A DNA stretch of 64,000 bases from the NCBI GenBank assembly GCA_001972305.1, contig BDDD01000716.1, positions 205,737 through 269,736 on the forward strand. The letters run 5' to 3'. The position numbers and the translations under genes were made by a program. A model generated the notes under the pieces. It saw nothing but the letters and a program-made list of their open reading frames with translations, ran no database searches and was not told the origin of the DNA. Positions 35,612-48,108 of the stretch are shown in pieces (the first letter of the stretch is position 1; every line of letters begins with the position of its first letter). This DNA is from Cephalotus follicularis (taxonomy: Eukaryota; Streptophyta; Magnoliopsida; Oxalidales; Cephalotaceae).

Positions 35612-36679
35612 TCAACCGAGATGGAAGTCTTCGTCGGAAATCACATGGTCCATTTTCTCATTTGGATCAGCTAAGAAATCATGAATGTCCAAATGAGTTG
35701 TACCCATTGAAACAAAGTCTGATTGCGTAGTTTCCAGAGGATTATAATAACCGATAAAATTTGTTTCAATTTGTTTGCCTTTCTCTTTTAGAGAAGCTTG
35801 GTACAAGTCTACCCAATGCTTCGCTGTGCGACAAGCACAATACCAATGACCTTCCATACCACATCGATGGTAATTTCCCTTTTTACTTTGGGCTTGTCCA
35901 GCATTACTGGATTGTCCAGGATTACGCCACTTTTGACGTTGTTCTGTATCAGGATTTTGCCATTTCATACTATTATTATTGCGTGGCCCCAAGAAATTTT
36001 GATTTCTTCCATTGCCACGTCCTCTTCCACGTCCCCGTCCACGCCCTCTTCCTCGTCCTCTAAAACGAGATGAAGTTACATTTACCTCTGGTAAAGGGGC
36101 TGAACCAGTCGGTCAACTGTCATGATTTTATAGGAGTAATTCATTATTTTGCTCCGCAATAAGAAGAAATCCAATTAGTTCACGATATTTCTTGAACTCG
36201 TGCAACTTATACTGTTGTTGCAGTAACACATTGGATGCATAAAATGTTTGATATGTTTTCTCCAGCAACATATCCTCGGTGATAACTTCACCACACATTT
36301 TTAATTGCGATACAATTTTGAACAACGTGGAATTATATTCCGAAACTGTTTTAAAGTCTTGAAATCGTAGTTGTGCCCAATCATTCAATGTCTTTGGCAG
36401 TACAACAGCTTTCAAGTGCTCAAACCTATCATTTAGGTTTTGCCACAATTCGAGTGGATTTTCAACAGTTAGATACTCATATTTCAGGCCATCATCAATA
36501 TGATGCCTTAAGAAAATCAATGCAGTGGCACGTTCCTCACTTGATGCTGCATTATCTTCCTCAATTGTGTGCCTTAATTTCTTAGCACTCAAATGTAGTT
36601 TCACATCAAGTACCCAAGATAGATAATTCTTTCCAGAAATGTCAAGGGCAATGAATTTCCGATTTTCAATGTTTGTCAT
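35612..36679 (-). pseudogene. Copia gag
   Basis: The start is likely ATG at 36679 (MTNIENRKF), followed by ALDISGKNYLSWVLDVKLHL and ELWQNLNDRFEHLK, the copia gag core, to a stop near 36130. After two stops the same product continues with an arginine/glycine run (about 36000-36060) and an RNA-binding knuckle at about 35870. The knuckle reads YHRCGMEGHWYCAC, with Tyr where the first Cys of CX2CX4HX4C is expected. The frame ends near 35612. Confidence 0.85.
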
Positions 36680-36780
36680 TTTATACTGAATCAAAAGATA
36701 AAATAAATGTCATTTAAGCATAGTAAATAAATAAAGCTGTGAGAAACTAATTTAAATTACCTCAAATCTCAGTTGGGTAG

Positions 36781-36798
36781 AGTCTCGTGCTGATAACG
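36781..36798 (-). promoter_or_regulatory. Copia primer-binding site
   Basis: The minus strand reads CGTTATCAGCACGAGACT directly inside the 5' LTR. TATCAGCACGAG is a familiar plant copia PBS form, related to the TATCAGAGC initiator-Met type. Confidence 0.6.
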
Positions 36799-37031
36799 TG
36801 TTATAAACTTCTGGGATTAACTAACAACTGAAGATTGCACTATAAAGAATTTCAGAGAGAAAGTGAGAGAGAATAAGAGATTTCTTATTATGAATTCCTT
36901 AATTTCTTCTTAACATTACATTCCTATTTATAGGAGTTTAGGGGGTTGTTAGAATAGTAATTGGGTTGTTGGAATAGTAATTCATACTTAATTTTGCCTA
37001 GTTTTGCCTAACTTTGACTAATTTTACAATA
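36799..37031 (-). repeat. Copia 5' LTR
   Basis: Plus strand from TGTTATAAACTTCTGGG to TTTTACAATA, followed by the target repeat GATTA. A TATA-like CCTATAAATAGG lies within it on the minus strand. Confidence 0.9.
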
Positions 37032-37036
37032 GATTA

Positions 37037-39640
37037 TCTGTTATCGCTTTATAATCTCAGGGGGTTTTTTTTATTATACTTTTTTTAATAGTATAAAAAA
37101 TAAATAAATTTAATAAAAGATTTAAAAATTTATATTTATAAATATGACATTTCACATTAATTCATCAATTATATTTTTTAACATCACTAGGATGATATTT
37201 TGATAATCATAAATTATTGAAATATATACTCTCTATTTTATTTTTCTCTCTCTCTAAAATTATATAATTATTTTATATTATTATATATATATTGTTGAGC
37301 ATAAAATTACAAATAAACATTAAATAATACTAAATAAATATTATATTATATAATTTAAGTTTAAAAATGATGTTTAATGATGTTACTATTTTTTTTATAA
37401 AAGTTGATATTTAATTTAATATATTTTTTCTCTATTTTGCATATTTTGTAATGTGGTTGCTTATGTGATGTATTATTTGTGTTTTGGGTCATACTATGCT
37501 GTAATATTTACATATTTATGTTTAATACTTCATTAAATTTGTGGATTTACATTAATTTTTATCATAAGTAATACCGTTTTTTTAGCCCATATTTATTACT
37601 AAAATTCGTAACATAGCCACCTATATTTGTATACGTATTAGTCGCATTTGTTTATTTTACTGTTTTTTTGATCGATTTTTAAAAATAATAAAATGAATTA
37701 TACTAGTAGTTATGTAATATCGTTTATATCCCGTGTCGTATATTATTAACTAAGGTAGAGAGTTAATATTGGTGAAATATAGATAGCCAATATTGAAAAG
37801 GGTGGATGGCTAACATTGGTGGAAGGTTTATGTTTTATAAATGATCAATAATGATATTAGACTGACATCATCATTGATCATATTAAATATTTTTTTATAA
37901 GTAATGTTATTAATCACAATTGAGGTTGTCAAAATATCATTGATATTTTTTTAAATATCATTAATGATATTTTGATTTTTAATAAAACAATCATCACTTA
38001 TGATTAATAACATTATTTTTTTTATTACGCGACTGTACCTAGAAGGTATTTTTGATATGACCAGTTTTCCTTGGCAGGAAGAACTTCCTCGTCTGAAGGG
38101 TGATGGAAAATATTGATCCTATCAATTTATACTAAAGGATTTATAACTATTAGAATTTATAAAAATATATAAGATAAAGTACAAAAAAAAAAACCTTCTC
38201 GAGGTTCAAACAGCCCACACTTTGATCCATTTAGTTTGATAAATAGTACTTTGGTTCATGAAAAAATATGAGTTTGAGGGACACTTGGGTCCAACATGTT
38301 GTTAAAAGATCCCTTAAAAAAGTCAAAAGTGTGTTTTGACTATGCTTATTAAAGCTTGAAAAATACCACAATAGCCTCTACCATTTACAAAACCGCTTTC
38401 CTTTCAACCTTCTCAAACCTTCATTATCCAGCCTCTTCTAGACTTCATCATCCCCACGACCAAGGTAGTCTCACCATTGTTGCACCACTGCCAACTAGCA
38501 CATACCACAATCACTAACCATCACTTAGCACATGCACCGTCACTTCTTAATCTCACCTTACTATTCAACGTATGAACATTGCACCAAAAAAAATTAGAGT
38601 AAGACGGATTCAAGAATTTCATTGAGGAGATAAAATTAATTACATATTTATTTAAAACAAAACAATAATATCAAAATATAATTTACGAAAATATATATTA
38701 TTCGTATTACCCATTCATAATAAATAACAAAATAAAATATTGTTTTATAATAATATCTATAAAATATATTACACATAAAAATTATTTATAAAATTATGGA
38801 TTATTTCTGTTTATGATGTCTTTGAATTTGATCTTTGAGTTTAATGAATTAAAACAAAAAATTTAATAGACTTAGTTTAATAAAAGAACAAGCACAAGTT
38901 TAATTTTTTGGGTCCACAGGGAATAGTTGCCCCTCGTGATTAGATCCACCATTGAGTAAGGTATTTTATTAGACATCTCATGCCAAATATACAAAAATCC
39001 ACGTTTCTTATCCGCATGAGCAATGAATAATATAACCTAATCACACAAATCATATCAACTCTATCAATAAAAAAGGCGAGAGTCAAAGAAACCAAATCAA
39101 GTGAAATATTAAGATGAGAAGTGTGAAACCCAATTAAGCGAAATATTAAGATGAGAAGTGTAATGTATGGCAAAACACCCCCGATCTTTGTCCTTTGAAA
39201 GAAGAAACTAAGAAGAGCAAATCAAATGGATATTAACCTACCTGACTAATTTCATAAGTTGATACTCTACGAGAACAAGATTAATAATTAACAGAGATTA
39301 AGATACATAACATTAATTAACAAAATAAGGTGGACTTTTGAGTGCTAAGGTTTTCACCAAAATTTCCGTGACAAAATACAATATGAAAACTTCAAATATA
39401 AGCGATCACATTTGTCATAAAACATGAATGAGTTTATTGCATAGAGTCTATTAAAATTATATAATAAACAACATAAAAATAACAATTCTTCTCAATTATC
39501 ATGTTGGTGATCATTATTTGCAACTGTCTTCCTTTTTATATATTTCAATTCTTTAATTACGTTTAGTAATGAAATGAATTCTATCAAGTAAAACAAACTA
39601 ATTTAGTATAATACTGGATAAATTTTTTTTTTATAAAACA
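37037..39640. other. AT-rich intergenic DNA
   Basis: No gene is supported. The stretch is strongly AT-rich, with imperfect foldback sequences at 37839-37879 and 37900-38017 (listed separately) and no long open frames on either strand. Confidence 0.6.
37839..38017. repeat. Two adjacent AT-rich foldback repeats
   Basis: ATGATCAATAATGAT / ATCATCATTGATCAT (37839-37879) pair with one mismatch. GTAATGTTATTAATCA (from 37901) pairs with TGATTAATAACATTAT (to 38017) around a smaller palindrome AAATATCATTGATATTT. Such hairpins are typical of small MITEs. No target duplication was fixed. Confidence 0.5.
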
Positions 39641-42051
39641 ACTGTGAGATTCAAATATATATATCGTTAAAGTGGAGAGAGGCGCTACTCCCAGTAAAAC
39701 TGGGAGCTGCACGCCCAATATATATATATCAGTAAAAATAACTTTCCCTCACACGTCCAAAAAACTTTCTCCCTCTCTCTCTCCCTCTCTATTACCCAGT
39801 CGACAAAATAACTTTCCCTCTCTCTCTTTCTCTCCTTGTTAAGTAGTGTAATTAAATGTAATGACTAATTGCATAGTTTGAATTATAACAAAAGTAGTGT
39901 AACTCATGTGAAATTCATGATTTAAAATTTAGAGATTATAGAAATTGACAATTTGTGATTTCAAATGTAATTTTAATGATTTTTTAAAGACTATATCAGG
40001 TCAATCCGAATCAACTATAAGTCCAATCATCAGTTCAATTCCACCCAACCCAATCAATTCATTGAAGCATATATGCGAGGTAGTACGATGGGTCAGATTG
40101 ACCAGACTACTTCGGTTTCCAAAACAATAATATTTAGGTAGAATGTTGACAAAATACTTTTGGGCCTAGAACTACAAACTTGGGCCTAATATGTAACGTA
40201 ACACGCAATAAGCTAAAAACATCGAGATCATTCGACAAAAATATATAGAAGAATTGTTTTTAATCGTAGAGATTTACAATTACACCCGAGACCACAACGG
40301 GGATTCGTCTTGTCTTATCCCATCCCATAATAGACATGGATTCTTTGAAATAGTAGATATTGCCACGTATCTATCCGAGAGAATATGAGCAACTTGAATG
40401 GATGCGGGACTCTAATTATTATTTAAGGGAGAAATTATGTTTTATTGAAAATGGAGGAGTCACCAATTGGTTTAGGTATGGTTGAACACCTAATTATTTC
40501 TAACAAATTTTAAATGGGTTTGCGTTACCACAAATTAGGATTGGGGATACAATTATAAACGGTGAAAGTATTAGCACCTCCATGATGCCCATCACAGTGA
40601 CGGTATTCACAACTGTGCGTCGATTTGTCTTGATGTTTATTTAAATAATTATTAAAAGCAAGAATAGAAAAAGTTATTTATAATAAATAAGCATAGAACA
40701 TGATTTATTCATTTTTATTTTGTTTTCGATATGCTTAACATTAGAAATTTCACAAGATTCTCCTACCGCATGCATATCATAAGAAGGCCCTATCCTTGAG
40801 AGATTTTAAGGGTGATGTCACCGCACATATTTTTAAGTTTCATCGACGGATTTACTAATTACCAATTAAGATACACCGTTGAAGACGATAAATATTAAAC
40901 AAATGAATTCATTTTGATCTAAACACGGAAATTAATTTGCTGATCATGCAATTAGCACCATATAATTAAATTAGAGAGTCAAGATGGTAACCATACCTTA
41001 TTGATGAACAAATAGCCAAGCTTAGGGGGGATGGGGAGTGAATAAGCTATTAAAAAATTAATTAACAACAAGTTAAAATATTATCCAAACAATTAAAAAT
41101 AAACATAAACACAATAAACTAAATATTAGCACAAGATGATATTGAGTTATTTTAACAAACACTTTAGAAACTCAATATGACAAAATAAACACAAAGATAG
41201 TATAGAGGTATTTCCACAAACACTTAGCAAACTCAATATAACAAAATAAGCACAATGTGAATATTGGGTATTAAAGTTTATACATGAAAAATCATCCGAA
41301 TGTTGTACTGAATGTCATGAAAGCGCTATATAAGCCCAAGAGACTGATCAACATATATCCTAGGTCTCCTGGAGACCAATGCATCATGCACCTTTGAAAA
41401 TGGGTCATGAAAGGTTTGGACAAGGACACCTAACAACTCTTGTAGATGTCAACTTCATACTCATCTCTTGGAATGGAGATTCCCGCCCTTAAGGAGGTGT
41501 TAATCCAAGATTATAATATCTTAAAACGTAGATTCCCACCTTGAGAGAGGTGTTATTCCCAGATTCTCTTGGAAGGTAAATTCCTGCTATGAAAGGGTGT
41601 TAATCCCAGATTAGATATGACTATATGAGATCAGCACGATGATTTTATACATTCAGGATTACACCATAAGGTACAAAACACCTTGTCATATCTATAGTAA
41701 GCCCACACTTGCTTTTACAATGTCGTAGGCCATGAAAGACGTCTCATGCGCCTTGTCAAGCCCATTGCACGAAGAATTGAGTGAACTTGCCATGAACTAT
41801 CATTCATGCACCCTTGTACTTTACCCTTGGAACTTGAACAAAGTTCTAAAGGTTGGTTTAAGGTTAAGTGCTTAAGGGGGTTGTAAATGCCCTTCTCACT
41901 TAACTGATTCAATGATCCTTGTTGAGGGTCTTGGTTATGTGGCTAAAAGAGTAAACTGGCTTTGCAACGTGATTTATTACCCCATTTGATTTTATGGGGT
42001 AAATCACATGGCCTATTTTCAAGGGATTGAGTTTGATCACGAATTAAGTGT
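39641..42051. other. Intergenic DNA with LTR-like relics and a short tandem repeat
   Basis: No gene. CT-rich runs lie near 39765-39840. The stretch 40400-40640 (GGAGTCACCAATTGG; GGTGAAAGTATTAGCACCTCC; GATGCCCATC) resembles conserved blocks of a common plant LTR family and is probably a relic. At about 41470-41620 a unit with GATTCCC, GAGGTGTTA and TCCCAGATT occurs three times at about 55-65 bp spacing. GTGATTTATTACCCCA / TGGGGTAAATCAC at 41971-42008 is a short hairpin. Confidence 0.4.
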
Positions 42052-42735
42052 TGATAAGTGTTCTCCCTAACCTCAGAAGACAATAGAGGTTAGATACCAT
42101 ATCATCCCATCTCAGCGGAGATAGATTTGTCTCGGCTAGTTGACACAATAGTAATTCTCAGAGAAGAGATCAGGAGTCCCAGGTCCACCCCCCTAATATC
42201 TTGTTCAGTAAGCTCCTCAGGATATTCATCATTATGGGACTTAATGACGCATTAATGGAGATGGGACAGATAGACTTCAGCCATATTTTGGGGAGAAGCA
42301 ACAGGTCAGGGGGTGGCTGGCATTTAATATATGGAAGTTACCCGCCCTTGCCAGAAGACAGCTAACAGGGACAAAGGGTCATCTGAGCACAATTACTGCC
42401 ACTATAAAAGCCCCCAACCACCGCATTTAAAGGGGTTATATATTTTCTCACTCTATCACTTACCAAATTATCTCAGCATACACATACAACCATCTCGGCC
42501 AAGGCATAAAGCATCTCAACTAACATACATAAACACTAAAACATCTACATCAGGATGAACTTTGACTTGATCATCGAAGGATAGTCTAGGAGACCACTTC
42601 AGAGCTATCTTTTGACCATTTTTTTTTACTGATTTTAGGCCGACCTTAGCCCTAACAGACATCTTGCAACTGGACTCACTTCAACCTCAGAAAAAGGGTT
42701 ATTATAAATTCGTTATTGATCGAATCTAAGCATCA
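42052..42735 (+). repeat. Tat-B 5' LTR
   Basis: Begins TGATAAGTGTT and ends CTAAGCATCA, echoing the TGAT...ATCA ends of the other Tat LTRs. A TATA box CACTATAAAAGCCCC lies near 42400. The left edge is inferred from the TGAT form only. No partner LTR is present. Confidence 0.6.
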
Positions 42736-42739
42736 ACAT

Positions 42740-42755
42740 TGGCACCGTCTGTGGG
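42740..42755 (+). promoter_or_regulatory. Tat-B primer-binding site
   Basis: TGGCACCGTCTGTGGG lies four bases after the LTR end. It differs from Tat-A by A for G at the fifth base, either drift or a different primer preference. Confidence 0.75.
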
Positions 42756-45217
42756 AATCTGGATGAAAGGTTAGTCAACATTTATGTCCATCACAACCCA
42801 ACCCTATGGCCGGACAACCGATAGGATCGAAGAAAGTTACTTCTAAGAACCAATCTATGGCTGGAGTATCACGCTAACCAGTCACTAGAAACAACCCAGA
42901 GGGGGAATTCCGGGATGAGCATCCTAGCGTCGAACAATCTCGTAGTCGTAGTTTAGCTACCAGACAGGAGGTCAACAACCGTCCAATTCCTGACGATCCC
43001 ATCTGGAGGAAGGAGAATGGAGAACAACTAGCCACCCGGGCTGAGACGCAAAAGATGGCCCAACAAATGTTTTTGTTCACCTAATCATTGGGCATGGATT
43101 ATCCCATGCAAGGAATGAATCCGACGCGAGCTGACATTATCCAATTAGTTCGGTAGATAGAGTGTGGAGAATAAATTAAAATAACCCAAAATCAACCACC
43201 TACAGCCGACTGCCTAGTTTATAGAGGAACAGTCGACTGGTCGATGCGAGGAGTGGACAGTCGACCGTCAAGTAAATACAGTCGACTGGTAAGGCACAGG
43301 ACAAGTGTCTGTGCATGGCGCGAGACAGAGAAGAGGCGTGACATGCAATGGACAGGTATTGTATGCATGCCACCAGCTGTAATAACATGCAAGGGTGATG
43401 CCTTGCATGTCCTCTATTCCTCGTGCAGACTTGCTGACCTGCAACCTGCAAAACAGAAGAGAAAAGAGTGAGAAGAGGTGCATGTGAGAGAGAGAAGAGA
43501 AGAGAGGGAAGGTTGAGTTAATGGGATCCTAACGAATTCTAAGGTTTTAAAACCTTTATATCAGTTGTGAAGAGCTGATTTAAGTGTTAGAAAACACTGA
43601 GGAGAGAAAATCGAATGAGAGAATTGTTGGAGCTTGCATGTTGATAGTTGGAGTTGTAAAGGGAGAATTAAGCTTTAAATATTTCGGGTAAGTCACCATT
43701 TCGAGTTGTTACTGATATTAAGGTTGTTAGTGAATCAAACACTGATGTTAGCTATATGTATCCACTGTTAAACATAACCTTGGAACTATAATCTTGGAAT
43801 TAGGATGGGAATGAAAATTGGTTAAATGTGGAACTAGAGTAAAGAGATTTCACTAAGCTACTGTTGGAGTTCTAGTTGTTAACATGACTAGATAACTACA
43901 TAAACGTACTGGTGTTAATATCTAAACCTGTATACATACAACCATATAGATTAATTACCGGATTTTGGAAGATTGAGTTGGGTGAAGAACTTGGAACTCA
44001 AAGAGAGGAATCAACTCAATTTGATTCCGGGATAGCATTTGAGGTAGGGGTTTTGACATGTTTTAGAAAATATAATATGTATATCATGCTTGGATGTTTT
44101 CTGTATGATTGCATGTTATGGATTGATTGAAATTGGATTGTGAGCATGCATATTCTGTTTTATTAATCTACTGCCTGACGATTCTAGACAAAAACAGTCG
44201 ACTGTTTAATCCCAACAGTCGGCTGCTCAATGTAAACAGTCGACTGTTAAGGATAAACAGTCGACTACATAATGAAAACAGCCGGCTATTCTTATGAATA
44301 GCCGACTGTTAAGTGACAAAATGCTAAGATTAGCTGCTGTTAGGCTTAAAGTTGTGTGTAATTACCCTGGCCTCCACATGGGATGATTGTAACAGTCAAT
44401 CCTGACCTTGTGTAGTTACATTACAGAGAGTAAACAACTTATGCACTCATTGTGAGAGTTGTGCAAGAATAACTAGGGTATGCTAACATCTTGTTGAACC
44501 TTGAATTGTGTTTGTTCCGCTACTGTTTAATGATGCTTATACCTACTGTATAGCTGTGAAGTGTTCATCAAAACTATTGTCACACTTAATATTAATAATT
44601 GAACCAACTAGTACTATAAGCACAAAATGGGTTTTACTTGTGGTTTTCTAAATGAAAACTTATCGTTAATCGATTTACTATTTTCTTCCTAATGAGAGAC
44701 ACAACTACTGTACTGAATACCATTTCCTCCAACGAGAGGTACGGTTACTGAACTGTTAAATGTTTCAAAACAAAACAACTTTATATTGCATATTATAGAT
44801 ATGTAAAATTGCTATTGAATTGATTGAATTGTTTGTCTATGTTATTGTCGTTAGTCAAGTGATAGGAGACATCACTGGTTACGGGGTGGTCCTATGTGCC
44901 AGGAGTTGGTTAGAGCTTCCACCATACTTATCTGCAATGCAGATCCTGATTGTTACCTGCCCGCTAATGCTGGCAGACCTGATCTATCATCTTCGGAGTG
45001 TAGGGTGATAGTTAGGTGGTGCACAGTTGGTGCTAGGAGTTAGCGACATGTGACACCCAAACCACTGTATTGATTGATTTTACCCTTGTGCGGTATTCCA
45101 GAATTGTATTGTCTATGGCCACTTGGCATGATTGCTTATATATATTGAAATACTTATACATATGTTATTTCAGATAACTGGAATGCATGTTACATTTATA
45201 TATTCTTTATCATGCTT

Positions 45218-46341
45218 TGTTGGCTTTTTGCCACCCCTTTAAATATGTTAAAGATTATGTTTCGATGATTAACAAACAAGTAACAATCAATAAATACTTG
45301 TATGCATGTTTTGATTTATTTCATATTCATATACTTACTTGGTTGTATTGTTGAAAGTGTTGCAAAGGTTCTAAATTGTAGAAACAAGCAATCCAGCCGA
45401 CTGAATCAGAGCTTCAGTCGACTGCCAAGGCATACAGTCGACTGCCAACATTTGTCCAGCCGACTGGACCTTCAAACATACCCAGAATCTGCAAATACAC
45501 TCCAGCCAGCCGACTGCCACAGGGCTTCAGTCGACTGTTGAGGCAATCCAGTCGACTGCCAAGGCTTCCCAGCCGACTGCCAAGAAATGCACAATTCAAC
45601 CAGTAGCTTTGGAAATCGAATTTCTAGCCCAAACAGCCGATTGGAACAGAGCATCAGTCGACTGCCCAGGCATCCAGTCGACTGCCTAGTCCATCCAGCC
45701 GACTGCCTCCTCCCGACGGCTATATTTACAAATGCACAACATTTTACCAGTCGACTGCATGGAAAATCCAGCCGACTGGATTTGGTCTGAATGCACAAAA
45801 ATAGATCCGTTGGAGGATCTCTATAAAAGGAAGAATGTGGTATTTTTACATAAGAGACATAACAAGAGATAACAAGCAAATACACATTACTTCAAAGCAA
45901 CACTAGAGCTACTCCACATCTTTCAAATCAATATCCAAAGCTTGTAATTAGTTATAACTTTCATATCCAACCTATTGAGAGGTTATTGTAAACACAACAC
46001 CAATCCTATTTATCATTCTTTGTAATAGAGGGGAGTGAACCCTTGTAAGGTGTTTCATTGATTTACACCCGAAAATTAAATCAAGTGTAAAGGTGGTTTG
46101 CTTTGATTTGCACCCGTAAGCCAAAAATCAAAGGTTGCTAGTGGTGGCTAGTGGAATCTCAAGGAGTTCTTGAGAAAGTGGACGTAGGCACGGTTTTGCC
46201 GAACCACTATAAATTTGTTTGCACTCTCTATCCCTTAACTCCTTATTCATTTGTTCTTGTGTGCTTGTTTATGTTCATTGCTTAATTTGCATTTTCCACA
46301 TACAAAGTTAGTAGTTAAAGGTTGACATACGTTTCTTTTCA
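45218..46341 (+). mobile_element. Copia (SIRE/Maximus-like) solo LTR
   Basis: Bounded by TGTTGGCTTTTTGCC and CGTTTCTTTTCA, with target duplication TGCTT at 45213-45217 and 46342-46346; removing it restores the gypsy LTR exactly as in 1540-1580. It has a TATA box (TATAAAAGG, 45822-45830) and the downstream GTGGACGTAGGCACGG and CCGAACCACTATAA words typical of this copia lineage. It has no internal region, so it arose by LTR-LTR recombination. It contains fourteen CAGYCGACTG-type motifs at 45390-45780. Confidence 0.9.
45390..45785. repeat. Array of fourteen CAGYCGACTG palindromes in the copia LTR
   Basis: I count fourteen copies, thirteen exact to CAG(T/C)CGACTG and seven exact CAGTCGACTG, spaced about 15-60 bp, all upstream of the TATA box at 45822. 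Sequence between copies is not a regular tandem repeat. Confidence 0.9.
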
Positions 46342-46725
46342 TGCTTCATTCCTACTTAGCCCAGTGAGGACAACGGCTAACCCCACTACAATTTCAGATT
46401 AAGTGAATGCGTTCGGGGAAATGCTGCTGAAGCTTTTTTTTGGAGAGCTTCTATTTCTTGTTAAGGTTGTTATTCATTATGTTCTGTATTGAATTGAACG
46501 ATCATACTCTGTTGTTGTCATCTTTACTTTTTCCGATATGTAAAAGAATAATTTTTGTTGGTATTGTATAAGCACGTAGTATGGGCTCCGTGTGGATAAT
46601 TTTATAATCCGGCAATGGAATGCTTCCTCTTATTTTTATGAATGTTGATTAATGTTGAATGCTGGATTATTAATATATATGATATCACCATATATGTTGT
46701 CTCTAGTGAAAAACGGGGTGTGACA

Positions 46726-48108
46726 ATCTGGACGAAAGGTTAGTCAACATTTATGTCCATCACAACCCAACCCTATGGCCGGACAACCGAGAGGATCGAA
46801 GAAAGTTTCTTCTAAGAACCAATCGATGGCTGGGGTATCACGCTGACCAGTCACTAGAAATAACCCGGAGGGAGAACTCCGGGATGAGCATCCTAGTGTC
46901 GAACAATCTCGTAGTCGTAGTCTAGCTACCGGATAGGAGGTCAGCAACCGTCCATTTCCTGACGATCCCATCTGGAGGAAGGAGAATGGAGAACAACTAG
47001 CCACCCGGGCTGAGACGCAAAAGATGGCCCAACAAATGTTTTTTGTTCACCTAATCATTGGGCATGGATTATCCCGTGCAAGGAATGAATCCGACGCGAG
47101 CTGACATTATCCAATTAGTTTGGAAGATAGAGTGTGGAGATCCGAGTCATCCCTTGAAGGGGAAGGGGAAGTTGGGAAAGAAAGTGATCAAGACTTCCAT
47201 AGAAGGTTAAGAGAGAAAATGAGCCCGCGTGGTAATATCACCTTCCGGGGAGGACAGCTCGTCACCCAGCAGATAGGTTAAAGAAAAGAGAAACCCACCA
47301 AAACATAACACTAAAGTGCAAGATTCATCCAATACTGGTGAAATTAGACAATAGAAGAGAAAGAATGTGTATCAGAGGCTGAGAACTCTAGAGGACAAAC
47401 CCGACCATATTGTGAAGTTGCTCAGACATAGCATTCACCCTTTCATGAGAAACATAACTGAAGAACCCATGCCTGATGGATTTGAACTTCCTAAGTTTGA
47501 CTGATATGATGGAGAATAGGATTCAGGGGACCATCTCATCGCTTTCAAGGATCTTATTATTGTTTACAACCTAAGGGATACGATCAAGTGCTGTGTGTTC
47601 TCGGCCTCCCTCAAAGGACCAGCGAGGTCCTAGTTACAAGTCTACCTCCCAACTCCATATCAACCTTTGAAGAATTAAGCTACCAATTTGTTTCATACCT
47701 TATCGCCAGTAGAGGGCAAAGGAAGACGACCATAAACTTGTTCGACATCAAGCGAATGCCACACAAGTCCTTGAGAAAGTATGTGAAAAGATGTAGATTG
47801 GTGGCAACCAAAGTCCGAGATCTTAACCAAGCCGTGGCCTCGACAACAGTCACAAAAGGTTTGGCGAAGGGAAGGTTCTACTCCTCTTGATCAAGAGGGA
47901 AGCAAAAACCTTGGTTGAGTTCCTCATCAGAGTTGGTCCAAACATAAATTTGGAAGACACAGACTCGGTTTGACATGATGTGACAACTATTCTCTGGAAA
48001 TCCCAAGAAGAATGAGAAACCAGCCAAGAGGACCAGATAATTATGAGTCTCAAAATCAGCATTGTAGGTAAGATGATGGGGCAACCGAGGTGAGAAGAGA
48101 AGGCAGAC
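46726..48108 (+). pseudogene. Tat-B gag remnants
   Basis: Sequence repeats the 42755-43170 gag start, then runs on through an RNA-rich linker to a gag core at about 47500-47890. There KCCVFSASLKGPAR-type sequence and FEELSYQFVSYLIASRGQRK match the gag core of the other Tat copies. Frames are broken by several stops. It ends at the target duplication CAGAC of the nested chromovirus. Confidence 0.75.

Larger units (their letters stand above)
31632..37031 (-). mobile_element. Ty1/copia retrotransposon, decayed, minus strand
   Basis: LTRs of 223 bp (31632-31854) and 233 bp (36799-37031) flank gag and pol read on the minus strand. The target duplication GATTA lies at 31627-31631 and 37032-37036. 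In element orientation the LTR begins TATTGTAAAATT and ends TTTATAACA, so the termini are TA..CA rather than TG..CA. PBS and PPT are both present. Domain order is gag, integrase, RT, RNase H, which is the copia order. Many stops and frameshifts make it inactive. Confidence 0.92.
43173..46725 (+). mobile_element. Gypsy LTR block interrupted by a copia solo LTR
   Basis: Sequence from about 44025 to 45217 and from 46347 to 46725 matches the window-start gypsy LTR (336-1939) and ends at 46725 with GGGGTGTGACA. CAGTCGACTG-type motifs lie at 43200-43290 (four) and 44190-44310 (six). The left edge at 43173 falls inside Tat-B gag with no LTR start signature, so the 5' end is truncated. Flanking Tat-B sequences overlap instead of abutting, which rules out a simple insertion. 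Confidence 0.7.

Noticed and set aside
31632..37031. Copia gag-pol as a functional autonomous element
   Set aside because: Multiple stops and frame changes, and Tyr replacing the first zinc-knuckle Cys.
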